A stretch of DNA of 64,000 bases, taken from contig JANEZZ010001901.1 in the NCBI GenBank assembly GCA_026122225.1, positions 992,001 to 1,056,000 on the forward strand, given 5' to 3'. Both the position numbers and the translations under genes were made by a program. The notes under the pieces are model-generated. The model ran no database searches. It was given only the letters and a program-made list of their open reading frames with translations, and had not been told where the DNA came from. Source of the DNA: Heloderma charlesbogerti (taxonomy: Eukaryota > Chordata > Lepidosauria > Squamata > Helodermatidae). Positions 12,836-23,634 of this stretch are shown piece by piece; position 1 is the stretch's first letter; each line of letters starts with the position of its first letter.

Positions 12836-13150
12836 TTTAAAATAGGGGTGGGGGCACCTGAGACCTGTTGGCCATGACCCCTTCTCCCAGTCCCACCCTC
12901 TTTCCCCTGACCACAGGTTGTTTGGTGGTTTCTTGGCTTGGTGGTTTCTTGGTGTGCAGTCCCTTCCCCCCAATTCTAAAAGGTTCAAATGCCTCTCCTA
13001 AGACTTAATTACAGACAGTAAGAGCTTTAAGCTGCAATACACCAGTAGCTTTTGTATTTGTGTGTATTTGGGGCTCCTCCCCCTTTGCCTTTGGTCTCCG
13101 CCCACCTCTGGAATGTGGCCCCTGAGACCTTCTCTGAAATTGCCCTGTTG
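12836..13150. repeat. Dispersed 'GAGACCTGTTGGCCAT' repeat
   Basis: One of several copies sharing TCTAAAAGGTTCAAATGCCT, CTCCTAAGACTTA and TGGAATGTGGCCCC. Others lie at 17910-18225, 19173-20075, 24965-25290 (reversed) and 37440-37610 (reversed). The class is unknown. Confidence 0.6.
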
Positions 13151-13206
13151 GACTAAAAGAGGTTTCCCTCCCATGGACCAAAATGACTCCCAGACCCTGG
13201 GAGAAT

Positions 13207-14600
13207 TTTTATTTATTTTTTATTTATATTATTATTAAATTTATTAATCGCCCATCTGGCTGGTCACCCAGCCACCCTGGGCGATGTACAACATACAATA
13301 AAAACAGTTTAAAACAATAAAATTCTACAATAAAAACATTTTCTAAAATACCCTAACCCACCCCAAATGCCTGCCTGAACAACAGCGTTTTTAATGCATG
13401 ACGGAAGCTCATTAAAGAGGGGGCATGACAGAGTTCCCTAGGGAGGGAGTTCCACAGAGTGGGGGCCACCACAGAAAAGGCCCTCTCCCTCGTCCCCACC
13501 AGTCTAGCTGTCCTGGCTGATGGGACAGAGAGAAGGCCATCCGAGGCTGATCTTGTTAAGCGGCCTGTCTGGTGCTGCTGGAGGCGCTCCTTAAGATAGG
13601 CTGGGCCGCAACCATATAGGGTTTTAAAGGTCAAAACCAACACCTTGAATTTGGCCCGGAAAACAACTGGTAACCAGTGCAACTCCTTCAGCACTGGAGT
13701 GATGTGATCTCGCCGGCGGCTGCCTTTAATCAGGCAAGCCGCCACGTTCTGTACCAGCTGCAGTTTCTGAACCGTCTTCAAGGGTAACCCCACGTAGAGC
13801 GCATTACAGTAGTCTAAACAAGAGGAGACCAGGGCATGTACTCCCGATGGGAGCAGATTGTCGGGAAGGAAGGGGCACAGCCGCTGTATCAGATGGAGTT
13901 GATACAGCACTGTCCGGCTCATAGCTGACACGTGAGCCTCCATGGACAGCTGGGAGTCCAAAATGACCCCCAGGCTGCGGACCTGGTCTTTCAAGGGTAG
14001 CCGTACCCCATTCAACACCAGGTCAACATCCCCCAGCCTCCTCTTGTCTCCCACCAAAAGTACCTCGGTCTTGTCAGGGTTCAGCTTCAGCCTATTCCTC
14101 CCCATCCAGCCACTCACTGTCTCCAGACATTTGGACAGGGATTCTACGGCCAACCTTGGTGAAGATTTAAATGAGAGGTAGAGCTGCGTGTCATCCGCAT
14201 ATTGATGACACTGCACCCCAAACCTCCTGATGATAGCCCCCAGCGGCTTCACATAGATGTTAAATAGCATCGGGGAGAGGATGGAACCCTGTGGCACCCC
14301 ACAAGTGAGTGGCCACAGGTCCGAAACCTCCTCTCCCAGTGCTACCCTCTGGTACCTGCCGGAGAGGAAGGACCGGAACCACCGCAATACAGTGTCTCCA
14401 ATGCCCAACCCCTCCAGGCGGTCCAGGAGGATACCGTGGTCAACGGTATCGAAAGCCGCTGAGAGGTCGAGGAGAACAAGGAAGGAGCATTCACCCCTAT
14501 CCAGAGCCCTCCTCATATCATCTACCAAGGCGACCAAGGCCGTTCTGTCCCATGCCCAGGCCTGAAGCCCGACTGAAATGGGTCATGGGAGAATGAAAAG
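13207..14600 (-). mobile_element. CR1/L3-type LINE, 5'-truncated
   Basis: Antisense to the channel gene. The 3' tail is the AATAAATTTAATAATAATA-like end at about 13207-13260 (seen reversed), and the ORF2 C-terminal half lies above it. The 5' part is missing, and a one-base deletion near 14550 breaks the frame before the QSGFRPGHGTE region. A related 3' end in sense orientation is at 21990-22590. Confidence 0.88.
13353..14537 (-). CDS. CR1/L3 LINE ORF2 fragment (reverse transcriptase)
   Basis: A 394-codon open frame encoding most of a LINE reverse transcriptase. Motif A is FLVLLDLSAAFDTVDH, motif B GVPQGSILSPMLFNIY, and the catalytic motif C is intact as YADDTQLY. The C-terminal end has VAPTLWNSLPRELCHAPSLM and RHALKTLLFRQAF, as in many CR1-clade elements. 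It lacks the N-terminal endonuclease, so it cannot act alone. The long uninterrupted frame suggests recent arrival. It is a mobile-element product, not a host gene. Confidence 0.88.
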   Translation of the reverse strand: MVALVDDMRRALDRGECSFLVLLDLSAAFDTVDHGILLDRLEGLGIGDTVLRWFRSFLSGRYQRVALGEEVSDLWPLTCGVPQGSILSPMLFNIYVKPLGAIIRRFGVQCHQYADDTQLYLSFKSSPRLAVESLSKCLETVSGWMGRNRLKLNPDKTEVLLVGDKRRLGDVDLVLNGVRLPLKDQVRSLGVILDSQLSMEAHVSAMSRTVLYQLHLIQRLCPFLPDNLLPSGVHALVSSCLDYCNALYVGLPLKTVQKLQLVQNVAACLIKGSRRRDHITPVLKELHWLPVVFRAKFKVLVLTFKTLYGCGPAYLKERLQQHQTGRLTRSASDGLLSVPSARTARLVGTRERAFSVVAPTLWNSLPRELCHAPSLMSFRHALKTLLFRQAFGVG

Positions 14601-14812
14601 CTCTCTGCCTGTTTCCAAAAGGATAACTGTTAGAAACACCAGGTGAACCCACCCTGGGAAGACCTCCCTAAAGACAGGCACCACACCTGATGAGACCCCT
14701 GCCCTGTTGCCTCCTCAGATGGTGGGGGCACCTGGGTGTGGGCCTCAGATGATCAGTAGTGAATCTGAGTGGTTGGGCAGACTGGCACAGGGGAAAGCAG
14801 CCCAAGGAATAG

Positions 14813-15040
14813 AATCATAGAATTTTAGACTGGGAAGGTACCTTTTGAGATCACCTTGTCCAAGCCCTACTCAGTGCAGGACCTGTAGTGCAGGATGCAA
14901 CAACAGCAACCCTGAGAGATGGAGGCCCAGCCTTTGATTAAATACCTCCAGTGAAGATGAGACCGTTCTGCTGCAAAAGAGGTTGTACTGTTCAGACGTT
15001 TCTCCTAATGTTTAGCTGAAATCTACTTCCCTGCAATTTC
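14813..15040 (-). mobile_element. CR1 LINE 3' end, old copy
   Basis: The left edge, ATAGAATCATAGAATTTTAG, is the reverse complement of the TTCTATGATTCTAT repeat that ends avian and reptilian CR1 elements. It is followed by diverged CR1 3' sequence (GGGAAGGTACCTTTTGAGAT). Confidence 0.7.
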
Positions 15041-15045
15041 CACCC

Positions 15046-15330
15046 ATTTGTTGATTTATTAAATGTATATGCTGCCCAATGCACAGTCGCCCCCAGGGTG
15101 GTTTACAATCATAACCCCCACAAAGAAACAACAATAACATAACCAAAACAATAACTACAACAATGAAAATGACAAAATATTAAAACATTACAAATATGAA
15201 ATATATTAAAGAGTCAGTGATAAAGTTAATCATCACCATCCTCATCAGACTAACAGATTAAAGATGATCAGTCATCTTCATCAGAACAACAGATGCCTGT
15301 AGGGAGAGGAAGTTCTTGACCTGGCATTTA
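15046..15330 (-). mobile_element. LINE 3' tail, diverged
   Basis: TTGATTTATTAAATGTATAT followed by GCTGCCCAATGCACAGTCGC and a stretch rich in AACAAT resembles the reversed 3' end of a CR1-type LINE. A similar tail is at 31285-31560. Confidence 0.5.
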
Positions 15331-15348
15331 AATACATACAGTGAAGAC

Positions 15349-15773
15349 TAGGTATGTCTGAGAAGTCTGCAATGGATTCAAATGAGTATGGATTTCTTTG
15401 CATCCGACCTGTGGATTCCACAGTGGAACAGTTTTTTCTGAGTCATGTGGATTCTGTGGATTTATGGACCAGTTTTTCACTTTGGGGTGAGATTTGCACT
15501 AATTTGCATGAACGCAATTGTGCATGAGTGCCAATGCACACTTGCACTTATCCACTAATCCACATTAGTTCCTGCACATTAGCATTAATTTGCACTAACT
15601 AATGTAGATTAGCGTGAGTGTGCATTAATGCTGTTGTGAATTATCACAAGTAGAACAAAATTCTTGTAAAAAAAAAAATCCAGTTCCGTCAATGAGCAGA
15701 TGATGGAATGAAAGATGCCTGACAGTCTGGAAAACAGAGACAGAACAGATTTAACAAAATCCATACATCCCTA
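15349..15773. mobile_element. TAGGGATG-type hAT MITE family D, perfect duplication
   Basis: TAGGTATG to CATCCCTA with GTGAAGAC repeated exactly at 15341-15348 and 15774-15781. The middle is rich in TTGCACTAA and GCATTAAT variants. Confidence 0.9.
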
Positions 15774-16708
15774 GTGAAGACGCCAGGTGGATCTGCCTGG
15801 GAGGGGCATTCCACAGACCCTTTGGTTCTAACCCTGCCACCTGGGGCAACAGTGAACAAGTCTGCCCCATCTTCTGTGTGACAGCCATTCAGATATTGGA
15901 AGACAGCTGTCATAAGCATCCCCATCCAGCCGTGCATCTCTGATCCATGCAAAACTACCTGAGATGATGAGTTGCACATGGCTAGAGCAGGGATTGGGTC
16001 CACTATGTTCTTCCCCTCTCTCTCTCTGTCTCTCTTGCTCCCCCCAAAAGCTTTGCCATTTCCTTGCTTCTCATGAAGAAAGAGGTTAAATCCTGACAAA
16101 AAATAAAGGCACCGTCTGACTGAAAAGCTGGCATTTTGTTTAAGTCCAGGCCTGTGTGTGATTCATTGTATTGCTACTGTGTTGAAGAAGGCGGCGAGGC
16201 AAAGTACGATAAAAAGAAAAAAGAAAAAGAAGATTATGGAAGTCCCTTTCCTTTGATGTGCCTGCGATCAATAACGATGTAATGAGTCCATCATAAAACA
16301 AAGTTGGAACGGGGAGAATTGGCGATGTGGAGGGCTGTTTCATTCACATAAATTGAGTCAATAAATACTCCCTTTGTCATGCTGGGATCGGTTAAAGCTT
16401 TGTTTGCTGACAAACTTGTGGGTGTTGTGGAGAATAACAGCCATGGATTTTCTTGAACTGATCACTGCTCAGCAGGGATGGCCGCCTTGCTACAATAGGG
16501 CCTCGGTGGGAGGGACAATCTGGCAGCTGTCACAGAGTCTGGAGAGTCTCCAGAGATTTTATGTGAGCATTTTTATTTTTTTTTTACAGGGAAACTTCAC
16601 CATGAGGTACATGAAAAGGGCTCACCAGGCCTGGAAAGTTTCAGTCTCAGGGACTGGGACTTTCCCTTTTCACAGTAGCCATGCAGTGGGTTGATGTTTT
16701 GTTTTCAT

Positions 16709-17063
16709 TAGGGATGCCCATCACTGAGAAATCTGGTTCTTTGGGGGCTCAACTGGGTTCTGTGGCTTGTACAACTCACTTCGCATCTCTGAGCCCAGCT
16801 GTGGGCTGTTCCCCGAGCTCTGGGGACTTTTTTGTGAATTGGGGAGGGGGGAGGTTCTCCAATGTGTTCAAATTTCCAAACAATTTGAGCAAATTACAGA
16901 CACCCCCCTCCCAATGCACAAAATTCGTGGAGAATCTGTGAACTGGCCTGACCGCATTAGGAACCAGGACCAAGTCTAGGGAGCCGAGCTTAGGAAAACT
17001 TTTTGAGCTCCACCCCACAAATGGAACTCCACCCCCCCCAAGTGGATTTCTCCAACATCCCTA
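16709..17063. mobile_element. TAGGGATG-type hAT MITE family D, perfect duplication
   Basis: TAGGGATG to CATCCCTA with GTTTTCAT repeated exactly at 16701-16708 and 17064-17071. Its right end (GGATTTCTCCAACATCCCTA) is the inverse of the left end of the 56.2-kb copy. Confidence 0.9.
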
Positions 17064-17405
17064 GTTTTCATTGAGCTATCCACCACTACCCCAAGATCCC
17101 TTTCCTGGTCAATCACTGCCAGTTTAGACCCAGCAGCATCTATATTAGGGGTACAGAACCTCTTTCAGCCAGAGAGCTGTGTTCCATTTTGGAGAAGCTC
17201 TCAGCTGAGCAACCGTGCCAATAGGGGCCAGAAAAAACAGCTGTAAGGCTGGAAACCAAAGTCAGAAAAGAAACAGCTGCACCCATTGAATTCCCAGTGC
17301 ATTTTGACACTTGGTCTTTATCAAGGGAAAAAGTCTGGGAGATTCTTTTGGAGGATCCCTTTTCCTTGCTTGTTCTTTGGAAGCGTGTTGGGAATTCAAG
17401 GTGCA

Positions 17406-17496
17406 GGAGCACCTTGGATAGCTCCTTTAGAGTTCTGACTGGTTCTGACTGATCAGATCACCGCCCCACTGACATCAGAGCCACCAGCCTGCACTG
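17406..17496. mobile_element. hAT-type MITE family A, right arm only
   Basis: GAGCACCTTGGATAGCTCCT through GAGCCACCAGCCTGCACTG. The left arm is absent. Confidence 0.65.
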
Positions 17497-17909
17497 CATA
17501 CAAGATGACACATTTGCACATGCAGGTTGGATCGCAGCCACTCATATGCACAGTGTTTGTTGTGCATACGGGTTTTCCTGTGAATTAAACAGAACAACAA
17601 AAAATGATGTCAACCCAACACCAGCTGTGAAGATTAGCATGGCCAGCTTTGTGAGGGAAGATGAGCTGTTTATACTATCTAGATCAGCTGCTTAGTAGAT
17701 GGTTGAGTAAATGGGCCATCATAGGTGCTCTCCCCCAAGCTTGATGCCCCAGGTGGTTGCCTGGCTTGCCTCAATCTGGGCCATTTCCTACCCAGGGTCA
17801 TTCTGGCCCTGAGCATCTCTTGTACCTTTCAGAACCATGTAGAAGGGAGAATTTCCCATCATTCTGGGAAAGCCACTGGTGGAATTGTCCCTCCTATGTA
17901 AGGCTTAAT

Positions 17910-18225
17910 GCAGGGGTGTTGAACCTCAGGCCCGTGGGCCAAATGTGGCCCACCTGAGATTCCCCAGTGAGCCACGCCCCCTTCCCCCAGCTCAACTGCC
18001 AATTGTTTGGTGGCTTCCTGCCTTTTGAGTCCCCATTCTAAAAGGCTGAAATGCCTCTCCTAAGGCTTAGTCACAGACAGTAAGAGCTTTAAGCTAAAAT
18101 ATGCCAGCATTTTGGCCCTGCCCCTTTTTGGCTTTAGCCCCACCCACCAGTGGAATGTGGCCCCCAAGAGCTTCTCTGAAATGGAACACAGCCCTCAGGC
18201 TGAAAAAGGTTCAACACTCCTGTGT
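17910..18225. repeat. Dispersed repeat, same family as 12836-13150
   Basis: CCATTCTAAAAGGCTGAAAT, CTCCTAAGGCTTAGTCACAG and AGTGGAATGTGGCCCCCAAG. Confidence 0.6.
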
Positions 18226-19172
18226 CTTAAGGATTCAGATGCCATCTGTGGTTCCCTTCTTCCCATGCCTCTTCAAAAGTGCTGAAAGTCTGAAGTGATA
18301 TGGAAGGAGCCATTTTGGCAAGGGGTGGCCTCATGGACTCCACCACACATGGCATTAGGTTTCCATTGTACCAGAGCAGTATGAGATAGATGCACATTGC
18401 AGCAGCCTCCACACCCCTCAAGTAACGGCAGAAGGAGTCCTTGGGGTGTGGAGCTGGCAGTCCTGCTCCTGTCCTGGTGAAGGTGTGGCCAGGCTTCCAG
18501 CTCTACTCCCTGCAAGGGTTGCTAGCCAATCAACAAGTAAAACTCAGGAGCAGGGCCATTTTGGTGGTGGCTCATAAGTTGTGGAATTTTCTTTCACTCC
18601 TTCCTTTCAGAGAGGAGTAAAGACATATATTCCTTTCCTGTTTGATTTCATCTGACAATGGGAAGTGTTGATGTTGTGCTATATGCTGTTTGGCTTTTCC
18701 TTAATTGCTGATTGTTGTCTTACATTGATTTCTGTTTGAATTATATTATTTTTAATTGTTGTTTACTACTGATGATGATGGTGATGATCTGTATTGAGAA
18801 CAATTACATTGAAAAGCAGTATATAAATATTGTAAGCAGAAATAACTCTGTCCTGTCAAGTAAGTAGTACTTGGGTTTGAAAAGATTCAACCAAGCTCAG
18901 CCCATAGTCCACGAGAACCTGCCAGGTTCTTCCCAGAACCCACCGGGGTCCAGGCTGACCACCCACCCAGACTCCCCCAGGCTCCATCCCAGTGCTCTAG
19001 CAGTTTCTACCCTAGCCACGCCTACACTGCTAATATCCCCTAGCCTTGCCTAGGGCCTAATATTTTGAAACCTGAAAGATGCTTACCCTGTTCACTTCCA
19101 GTTCCTACTATAAGTGTATATGGGTGGGACATGCTATTCCTGATACATTTTTACTGCCCTGGAGCTGTTAAA

Positions 19173-20075
19173 GCAGAGGTGTAGAAACTCAGGCCCCCCT
19201 CCAGGGTTTCCCAGATGGCCATGCCATCTTCTCTTTCTCCTGACCACTGTTTGCTTGGTGGTTTCTGTCAGGAATGAATCTGGGCATGTGGAGATATCTG
19301 GCAGCTCAGATTCAGTCAGAATGGGAACAGCCAGAAGAGGGGGAGGCATGTTCCCTAGTGAGCCCAGATATGGTGAGATTTTCATCCCAAGACCTTGACA
19401 CACAGATGGCCCAGCCTGAATGCCCCTCCTTTCCTCCATCACGAGAACCCAGGTTTCGGAGGAGGAGGAGGGCAAGGGGTGTGACTTGGGGGACACTAAG
19501 GTCTGACACAGAGCAAAATGGGAAAAGTTAAGGGCAGGGCTCAGACGCTCCACCAGGTTGGCCACTCGTGAAAGCCAATGTAGGAGGAAGCCACCCTAAG
19601 GGAGGGGCATCCCTATGAAGCTAGTCTGGCTGAGAAATTCTTTCCCAGACTGCTGGCAACTTCTCTAACTTCCACTTCGTCTCTATTGATATTTGTAGAT
19701 GTGTGGATTACCTGGTTCTATGCAGTCTGAGAGTTTCCTGGAATCTACATTTGTAAAGAAACTAGTCGTTAACTATTAAAGTAGTGTAGCCTGAAGCCTT
19801 GTTTCCTGGAGTGTGTTGATTGCAAAGGGGGGTGACAAAGGAACCTGACAGTTTCCTGGCTTTTGTGCAGCCCCCCCCCCCATTCTAAGAGGTTGAAATG
19901 CCTCTCTAAAGGCGTTAGTTACTGGCAGTAAGACCATTAAGCTAAAGTATGCTGGTATTTTAGGCCCCGCCCCTTTTGCCTTTGGCTCCACCCACCAGTG
20001 GAATGCAGCCCCCGAGAGCTTCTCTGAAATGGAATTTGGCCCTTGGGCTTGAAGAGATTCAACTCTCCTATGTTA
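19173..20075. repeat. Dispersed repeat split by the solo LTR
   Basis: The same family as 12836-13150. Left part 19173-19265, right part 19851-20075 (ATTCTAAGAGGTTGAAATGC). The LTR with its GTTTC duplication sits between them. Confidence 0.7.
19266..19850 (+). mobile_element. Solo LTR with 5-bp target duplication
   Basis: It starts TGTCAGGAATGAATC and ends AACCTGACA, giving 7-bp inverted ends (TGTCAGG and CCTGACA). GTTTC flanks both sides (19261-19265 and 19851-19855). It interrupts an older repeat that reads continuously from the left flank (TTTGCTTGGTGGTTTC) to the right flank (CCTGGCTTTTGTGC). ATTAAA near 19776 could be its polyadenylation signal. A 5-bp duplication suits Ty3/Gypsy-like or retroviral-type elements; the class is not settled. 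Confidence 0.85.
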
Positions 20076-20329
20076 AAAAATAAAAGAAGCACACTATCTG
20101 GGTAGGAAAGGATCCATCCAACTGAACTCCTGTCAACTCATGGCCTTCTTCCATCTGTGTTGTCCCAACGTCATTCAGAGCCAATTGCCAGGCAACTCTC
20201 ATGACCAATGATGAGCACTCTTAAATATTTTCATTTGTTTGGCTTTCCTGTTTTCTTACCTATATTCTCCTTTCCTTCCTTCCCCCCCGCCCCGGCCCAG
20301 TTTTTTTTTGTTTTGTTTTTTACTATTAG

Positions 20330-20363
20330 GAGTAAAGACCAGTACAAAGATCAGGATGAAAAG
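20330..20363 (+). other. SCN5A: 5' UTR segment of the first coding exon
   Basis: The 34 bases before the start codon follow a pyrimidine-rich stretch (20301-20329) ending in TTAG. SCN5A in other vertebrates has a separate noncoding first exon spliced to the ATG exon, so an acceptor here fits. The noncoding exon itself was not recognised in the window. Confidence 0.6.
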
Positions 20364-20630
20364 ATGGCCGACTTCTTGTTACCACTGGGTTCTAACAGCT
20401 TCCACCGGTTCACGCCTGAATCCTTGGCTGCAATCGAGAAGCGGATTGCAGAGAAGATCGCGAGGAACGCCAAACAGGAATATAGGGAACAGTTGGTTGA
20501 TGAGGAAAAGCTGCGCCCCCAGTTTGACTTACAGGCCTGCAAGAAGCTACCCGAAATCTATGGGTCTCCTCCATCGGAGCTCATTGGGGAACCCCTGGAG
20601 GACATCGACCCGTTCTTCAGTGATCACAAG
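20364..20630 (+). CDS. SCN5A: Sodium channel alpha subunit (SCN5A-like), coding exon 1: N-terminus
   Basis: This exon encodes the first 89 residues of a voltage-gated sodium channel alpha subunit, the cytoplasmic N-terminal domain before domain I. The frame opens with [20 protein letters not shown] and contains the family-typical [10 protein letters not shown] helix, then [13 protein letters not shown] and [14 protein letters not shown]. Human Nav1.5 has closely similar PQLDLQASKKLP and [13 protein letters not shown] segments; the brain-type channels differ here, which favours SCN5A over other paralogs. The ATG sits in a good initiation context (A at -3, G at +4). The exon is entered through a pyrimidine-rich acceptor ending in AG at 20328-20329, so 20330-20363 is 5' UTR. 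It ends in AAG at phase 0, followed by an unusual GTCAAA donor. An SCN5A-clade tandem paralog cannot be excluded. Confidence 0.9.
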
Positions 20631-21007
20631 GTCAAAGCCATCAGCTCTGCACTTATTATTCAAAATGGCAAAGGGGATTGAGGAGGAAGGCAATGGTTTT
20701 TCCCCTCTTCCCCCTCTCTCCTCCCTGTTTTCCAGTGAAAATAATTCCTCCGTGGATTAAGGATGTGAGAACTAGCAAGATCAAACTCCCAGTGCTTAAT
20801 GTTTTGCCACAGGTTGACTGGGGTAGAGGTGGGAGGGTTTTATTTTGTTATTGGTGGGAGCCACATGTCACTTCACTTGGACACTTGGCCTCACCGAAGA
20901 ACATGTGTGCGTGTGTGTGGTTGTTGTGGAGTGCGTGTGTGTGGTTGTTGCTGAGTGCATGTTGTTGTTGTTGTTTCCAGGGATTCCTGTCCCAGTGCTC
21001 TCAATCC

Positions 21008-21173
21008 CAGTGGAGACTGGTCAGCGGGGCGGTGAATCCGCTCCAGCCAGGACCAGTCAGAACTCTAAAGGAGCTATCCAACTTGGATAGCTCCTTTAGC
21101 GTTCTGAGTGGTTCTGACAGAAACCAGAGCAGATTCACCACCCAACGGACATCGGAGTCGCCAGCCTCCACGG
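21008..21173. mobile_element. Palindromic hAT-type MITE family A, 8-bp duplication
   Basis: Starts CAGTGGAGACTGGTC and ends GCCAGCCTCCACGG. CTCAATCC flanks it perfectly at 21000-21007 and 21174-21181. The arms meet at GAGCTATCCAACTTGGATAG near 21070-21090, leaving almost no loop. Confidence 0.9.
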
Positions 21174-21845
21174 CTCAATCCGTTGCTGAAGGCGGCTTGC
21201 TGAATCCATGGAGAACTCCCAGCATTCCTCAGCCAGCATGGCTGCCTGCAGGATGTTAGTAGTCCAACCCAACTGGAGGGCACCGGGTTGGGGAAAGGTG
21301 GCTTAAATCTTCCGTGCCCCCACCCTTTTCACTCAGCAGAGTTTTCCAGACTTGCACTTGCTCTGGCTGGGAGAAATACAGCTGGAGATGGGCCAGGGAG
21401 ACACCAGTGCAGAGCAGATGTAGCAGGTGGGGAAGGGCTGAGCTCGCCTCCCAATCACACCCTCCCCACCACTGCTTTTCCGGTGTTTGGTGACAACCCA
21501 GGCCCCAGCCACGTATCTGGCTTGATCTTCAGGCTTGCAAGAAGAACATCCAGTGTTTTATTGTCACTCAGCCTGTAAGATGCTTCCTTGCAAGTGACAA
21601 CATGTTCCTGTTGCCCGTGGGCGACATGACTGTGCCTTTCTTTCTGCAGCAAGACAGAATGGCATTTTTGCTAATAAACCATTAGAAATTTATGTGCACA
21701 GAGGTGGGGAGGGTTGAAAATTATTGACAAAAGCTAGACGGATTCCTAGAAGCGGATCAATCCTCATTGCTGACCAGCAGTAATCGATGAAAACTGTGTT
21801 TCTATAAATGAAGACATCTGCAGTGAGATAAGCATTAGGCCGGGC

Positions 21846-21965
21846 TTCCCCAATGCATTAACCCCCAGATGTGTCAGACTACAAATCGCATCACTTCCAG
21901 CCAGCTTGCGTAGGCTGACTGGGGTGATGGGAATTGCAGTCCAAAACATCTGGCAGGTGCTGGAT
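21846..21965. mobile_element. Palindromic MITE family B, diverged (intron 1)
   Basis: CCAGATGTGTCAGACTACAA and the inverse GCAGTCCAAAACATCTGGCA. Confidence 0.65.
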
Positions 21966-21989
21966 TGGAGGAAAGATGCAATAGGCTAT

Positions 21990-22590
21990 AATGGTCTCCT
22001 CTCGTTTAGACTACTGTAATGCGCTCTACGCGGGGTTACCCTTGAAGACAGTTCGGAAGCTGCAGCTGGTACAGAACACAGTGGCTCACCTGATTAAAGG
22101 CAGCCGCTGGTGAGATCACATCACTCCCGTGTTGAAGGAGTTGCACTGGTTACCAGTTGTTTTCCGGACCAATTCAAGGTGTTGGTTTTGACCTTTAAAA
22201 CCCTATATGGTTCCGGCCCATCTTAAGGAGCGACACCAGACAGGCCGCTTAACAAGATCAGCCTCGGATGGCCTTCTCTCTGTCCCATCAGCCAGGACAG
22301 CTAGACTGGTGGGGATGAAGGAGAGGTCCTTTTCTGTGGTAGCCCCCACTCTGTGGAACTCTCTCCCTAGGGAACTCCACCATGCCCCCTCTTTAATGAG
22401 CTTCTGCCGTGCATTAAAAACGTGGTTGTTCACGAAGGCATTTGGGGTGGGTTAGGGTATTTTAGAAAACATTTTTATTGTAGAATTTTATTGTTTTAAA
22501 CTGTTTTATTATATGCTGTACATCGCCCAGAGTGGCTGGGTGACCAGCCAGATGGGCGATTAATAAATTTAATAAATAAAAATAAATAGG
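21990..22590 (+). mobile_element. CR1/L3-type LINE 3' end (intron 1)
   Basis: Sense copy of the same family as 13207-14600. The C-terminal ORF2 end reads GRLTRSASDGLLSVPSARTA and TLWNSLPRELHHAPSLMSF, followed by the 3' UTR (CGCCCAGAGTGGCTGGGTGA) and an AATAAATTTAATAAATAAA tail. It carries frame breaks upstream. Confidence 0.88.
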
Positions 22591-23634
22591 CTATTATGGA
22601 TACGTGCTTCCCATTGAGAAGATCAGGGAGGACACCATTAGTGTGGTGGTTCACCCAGGTTCTTCTGGATGGCTGTGAGATCTTGGCACACATGCCTCAT
22701 AGTGGAGTCGCCAAGTCTTCCTGTATGGCAGTGCTCCTGTGCCTTTTAAAAAGCTGAGTGACAGGCAGAGGTTCTGCATATCATTTTTGTTTTTGTTTTC
22801 CAGGCATGCAGATGTAAACAGTGGTAGAAAGCTTACCTGGCTATATTTCTGCTTGTCACTCAGCCTTTAGAGGCAGAGAAACCCTGCCCCCCCAAAGGGG
22901 AGGGGGGAGTTGACAACCTTAGTTGTGAGGCATGTATGCCAAGACAGAGACAGATCTGCAATGGCAAATCAGTGCAGGGTTGGAAGGCCGTTGGTCCGGA
23001 TCCTAAAATGGCTTCCGTAGATGCTGTGAAAGGTAAGCAACAGCAAAGCTCTCTTTTTCTGCTCCTGAAGTGAAAATAGCAATTGCCAGTTGTGAATAAC
23101 TGCCCCAAAGAAGAAGCAGGCTTTTAAAAAAGAAAAGGAAAAAGAAAACGTTTTTCACTTATTAGGGAGGAGGAAAAAGCAGTGTCCTGATGTACAGCAT
23201 GTGTTGCATGTAGAAGATCATTTCATAGAGTGGAAAGCTTTGTCCGATCAGTTCCTTGGAAAGGGGAAGGTGAGGTCTGTGCAACCTGCTATTTTACATG
23301 TGGCGCAATGCTCCATATAGTCAATGGGTAACTTTGGCCTCCATTTCTTAAAGAATCACATATATGTTTATGATCATCCTGGCTATTGTGCATCATTGTT
23401 TCTTTAGACACAATAAGAGAGTCTGGGCTATTGAGCATGTTCTTTTCCCCAGGCAGCAATGCCTGGTGTCTTCATTTGGTAAGAAGAAGGGATGTGCAAT
23501 AGCTCGGGATGTTCCTTTTGAGCAGGAGACGTAAGAGTGCAATAGCTTGGCCTGTGGTTTCTGGAGGATCTTATATAATGTGGGCTTTTAATACAGACCT
23601 TAAATGTTCTTTCATCCTGTCTTTTGTTTTCCAG

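Larger units (their letters stand above)
1..20329 (+). other. Upstream region or 5'-UTR intron of SCN5A, repeat-rich
   Basis: I find no conserved cellular coding exon here. The recognisable content is mobile DNA, listed separately. Since the first coding exon is preceded by a splice acceptor, much or all of this stretch may be the intron after a noncoding first exon. No CpG-island promoter is evident. Confidence 0.5.
20631..23634 (+). other. SCN5A: SCN5A intron 1 (3,004 bp)
   Basis: This is a phase 0 GT-AG intron with a weak donor (AAG then GTCAAA) and a strong acceptor. It holds a palindromic hAT MITE (21008-21173), a decayed palindromic repeat (about 21846-21965) and a sense CR1/L3 LINE 3' end (about 21990-22590). 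No other gene is seen. Confidence 0.8.

Noticed and set aside
20239..20760. Alternative 173-codon frame over exon 1
   Set aside because: A shadow frame of the real exon, with no homology.
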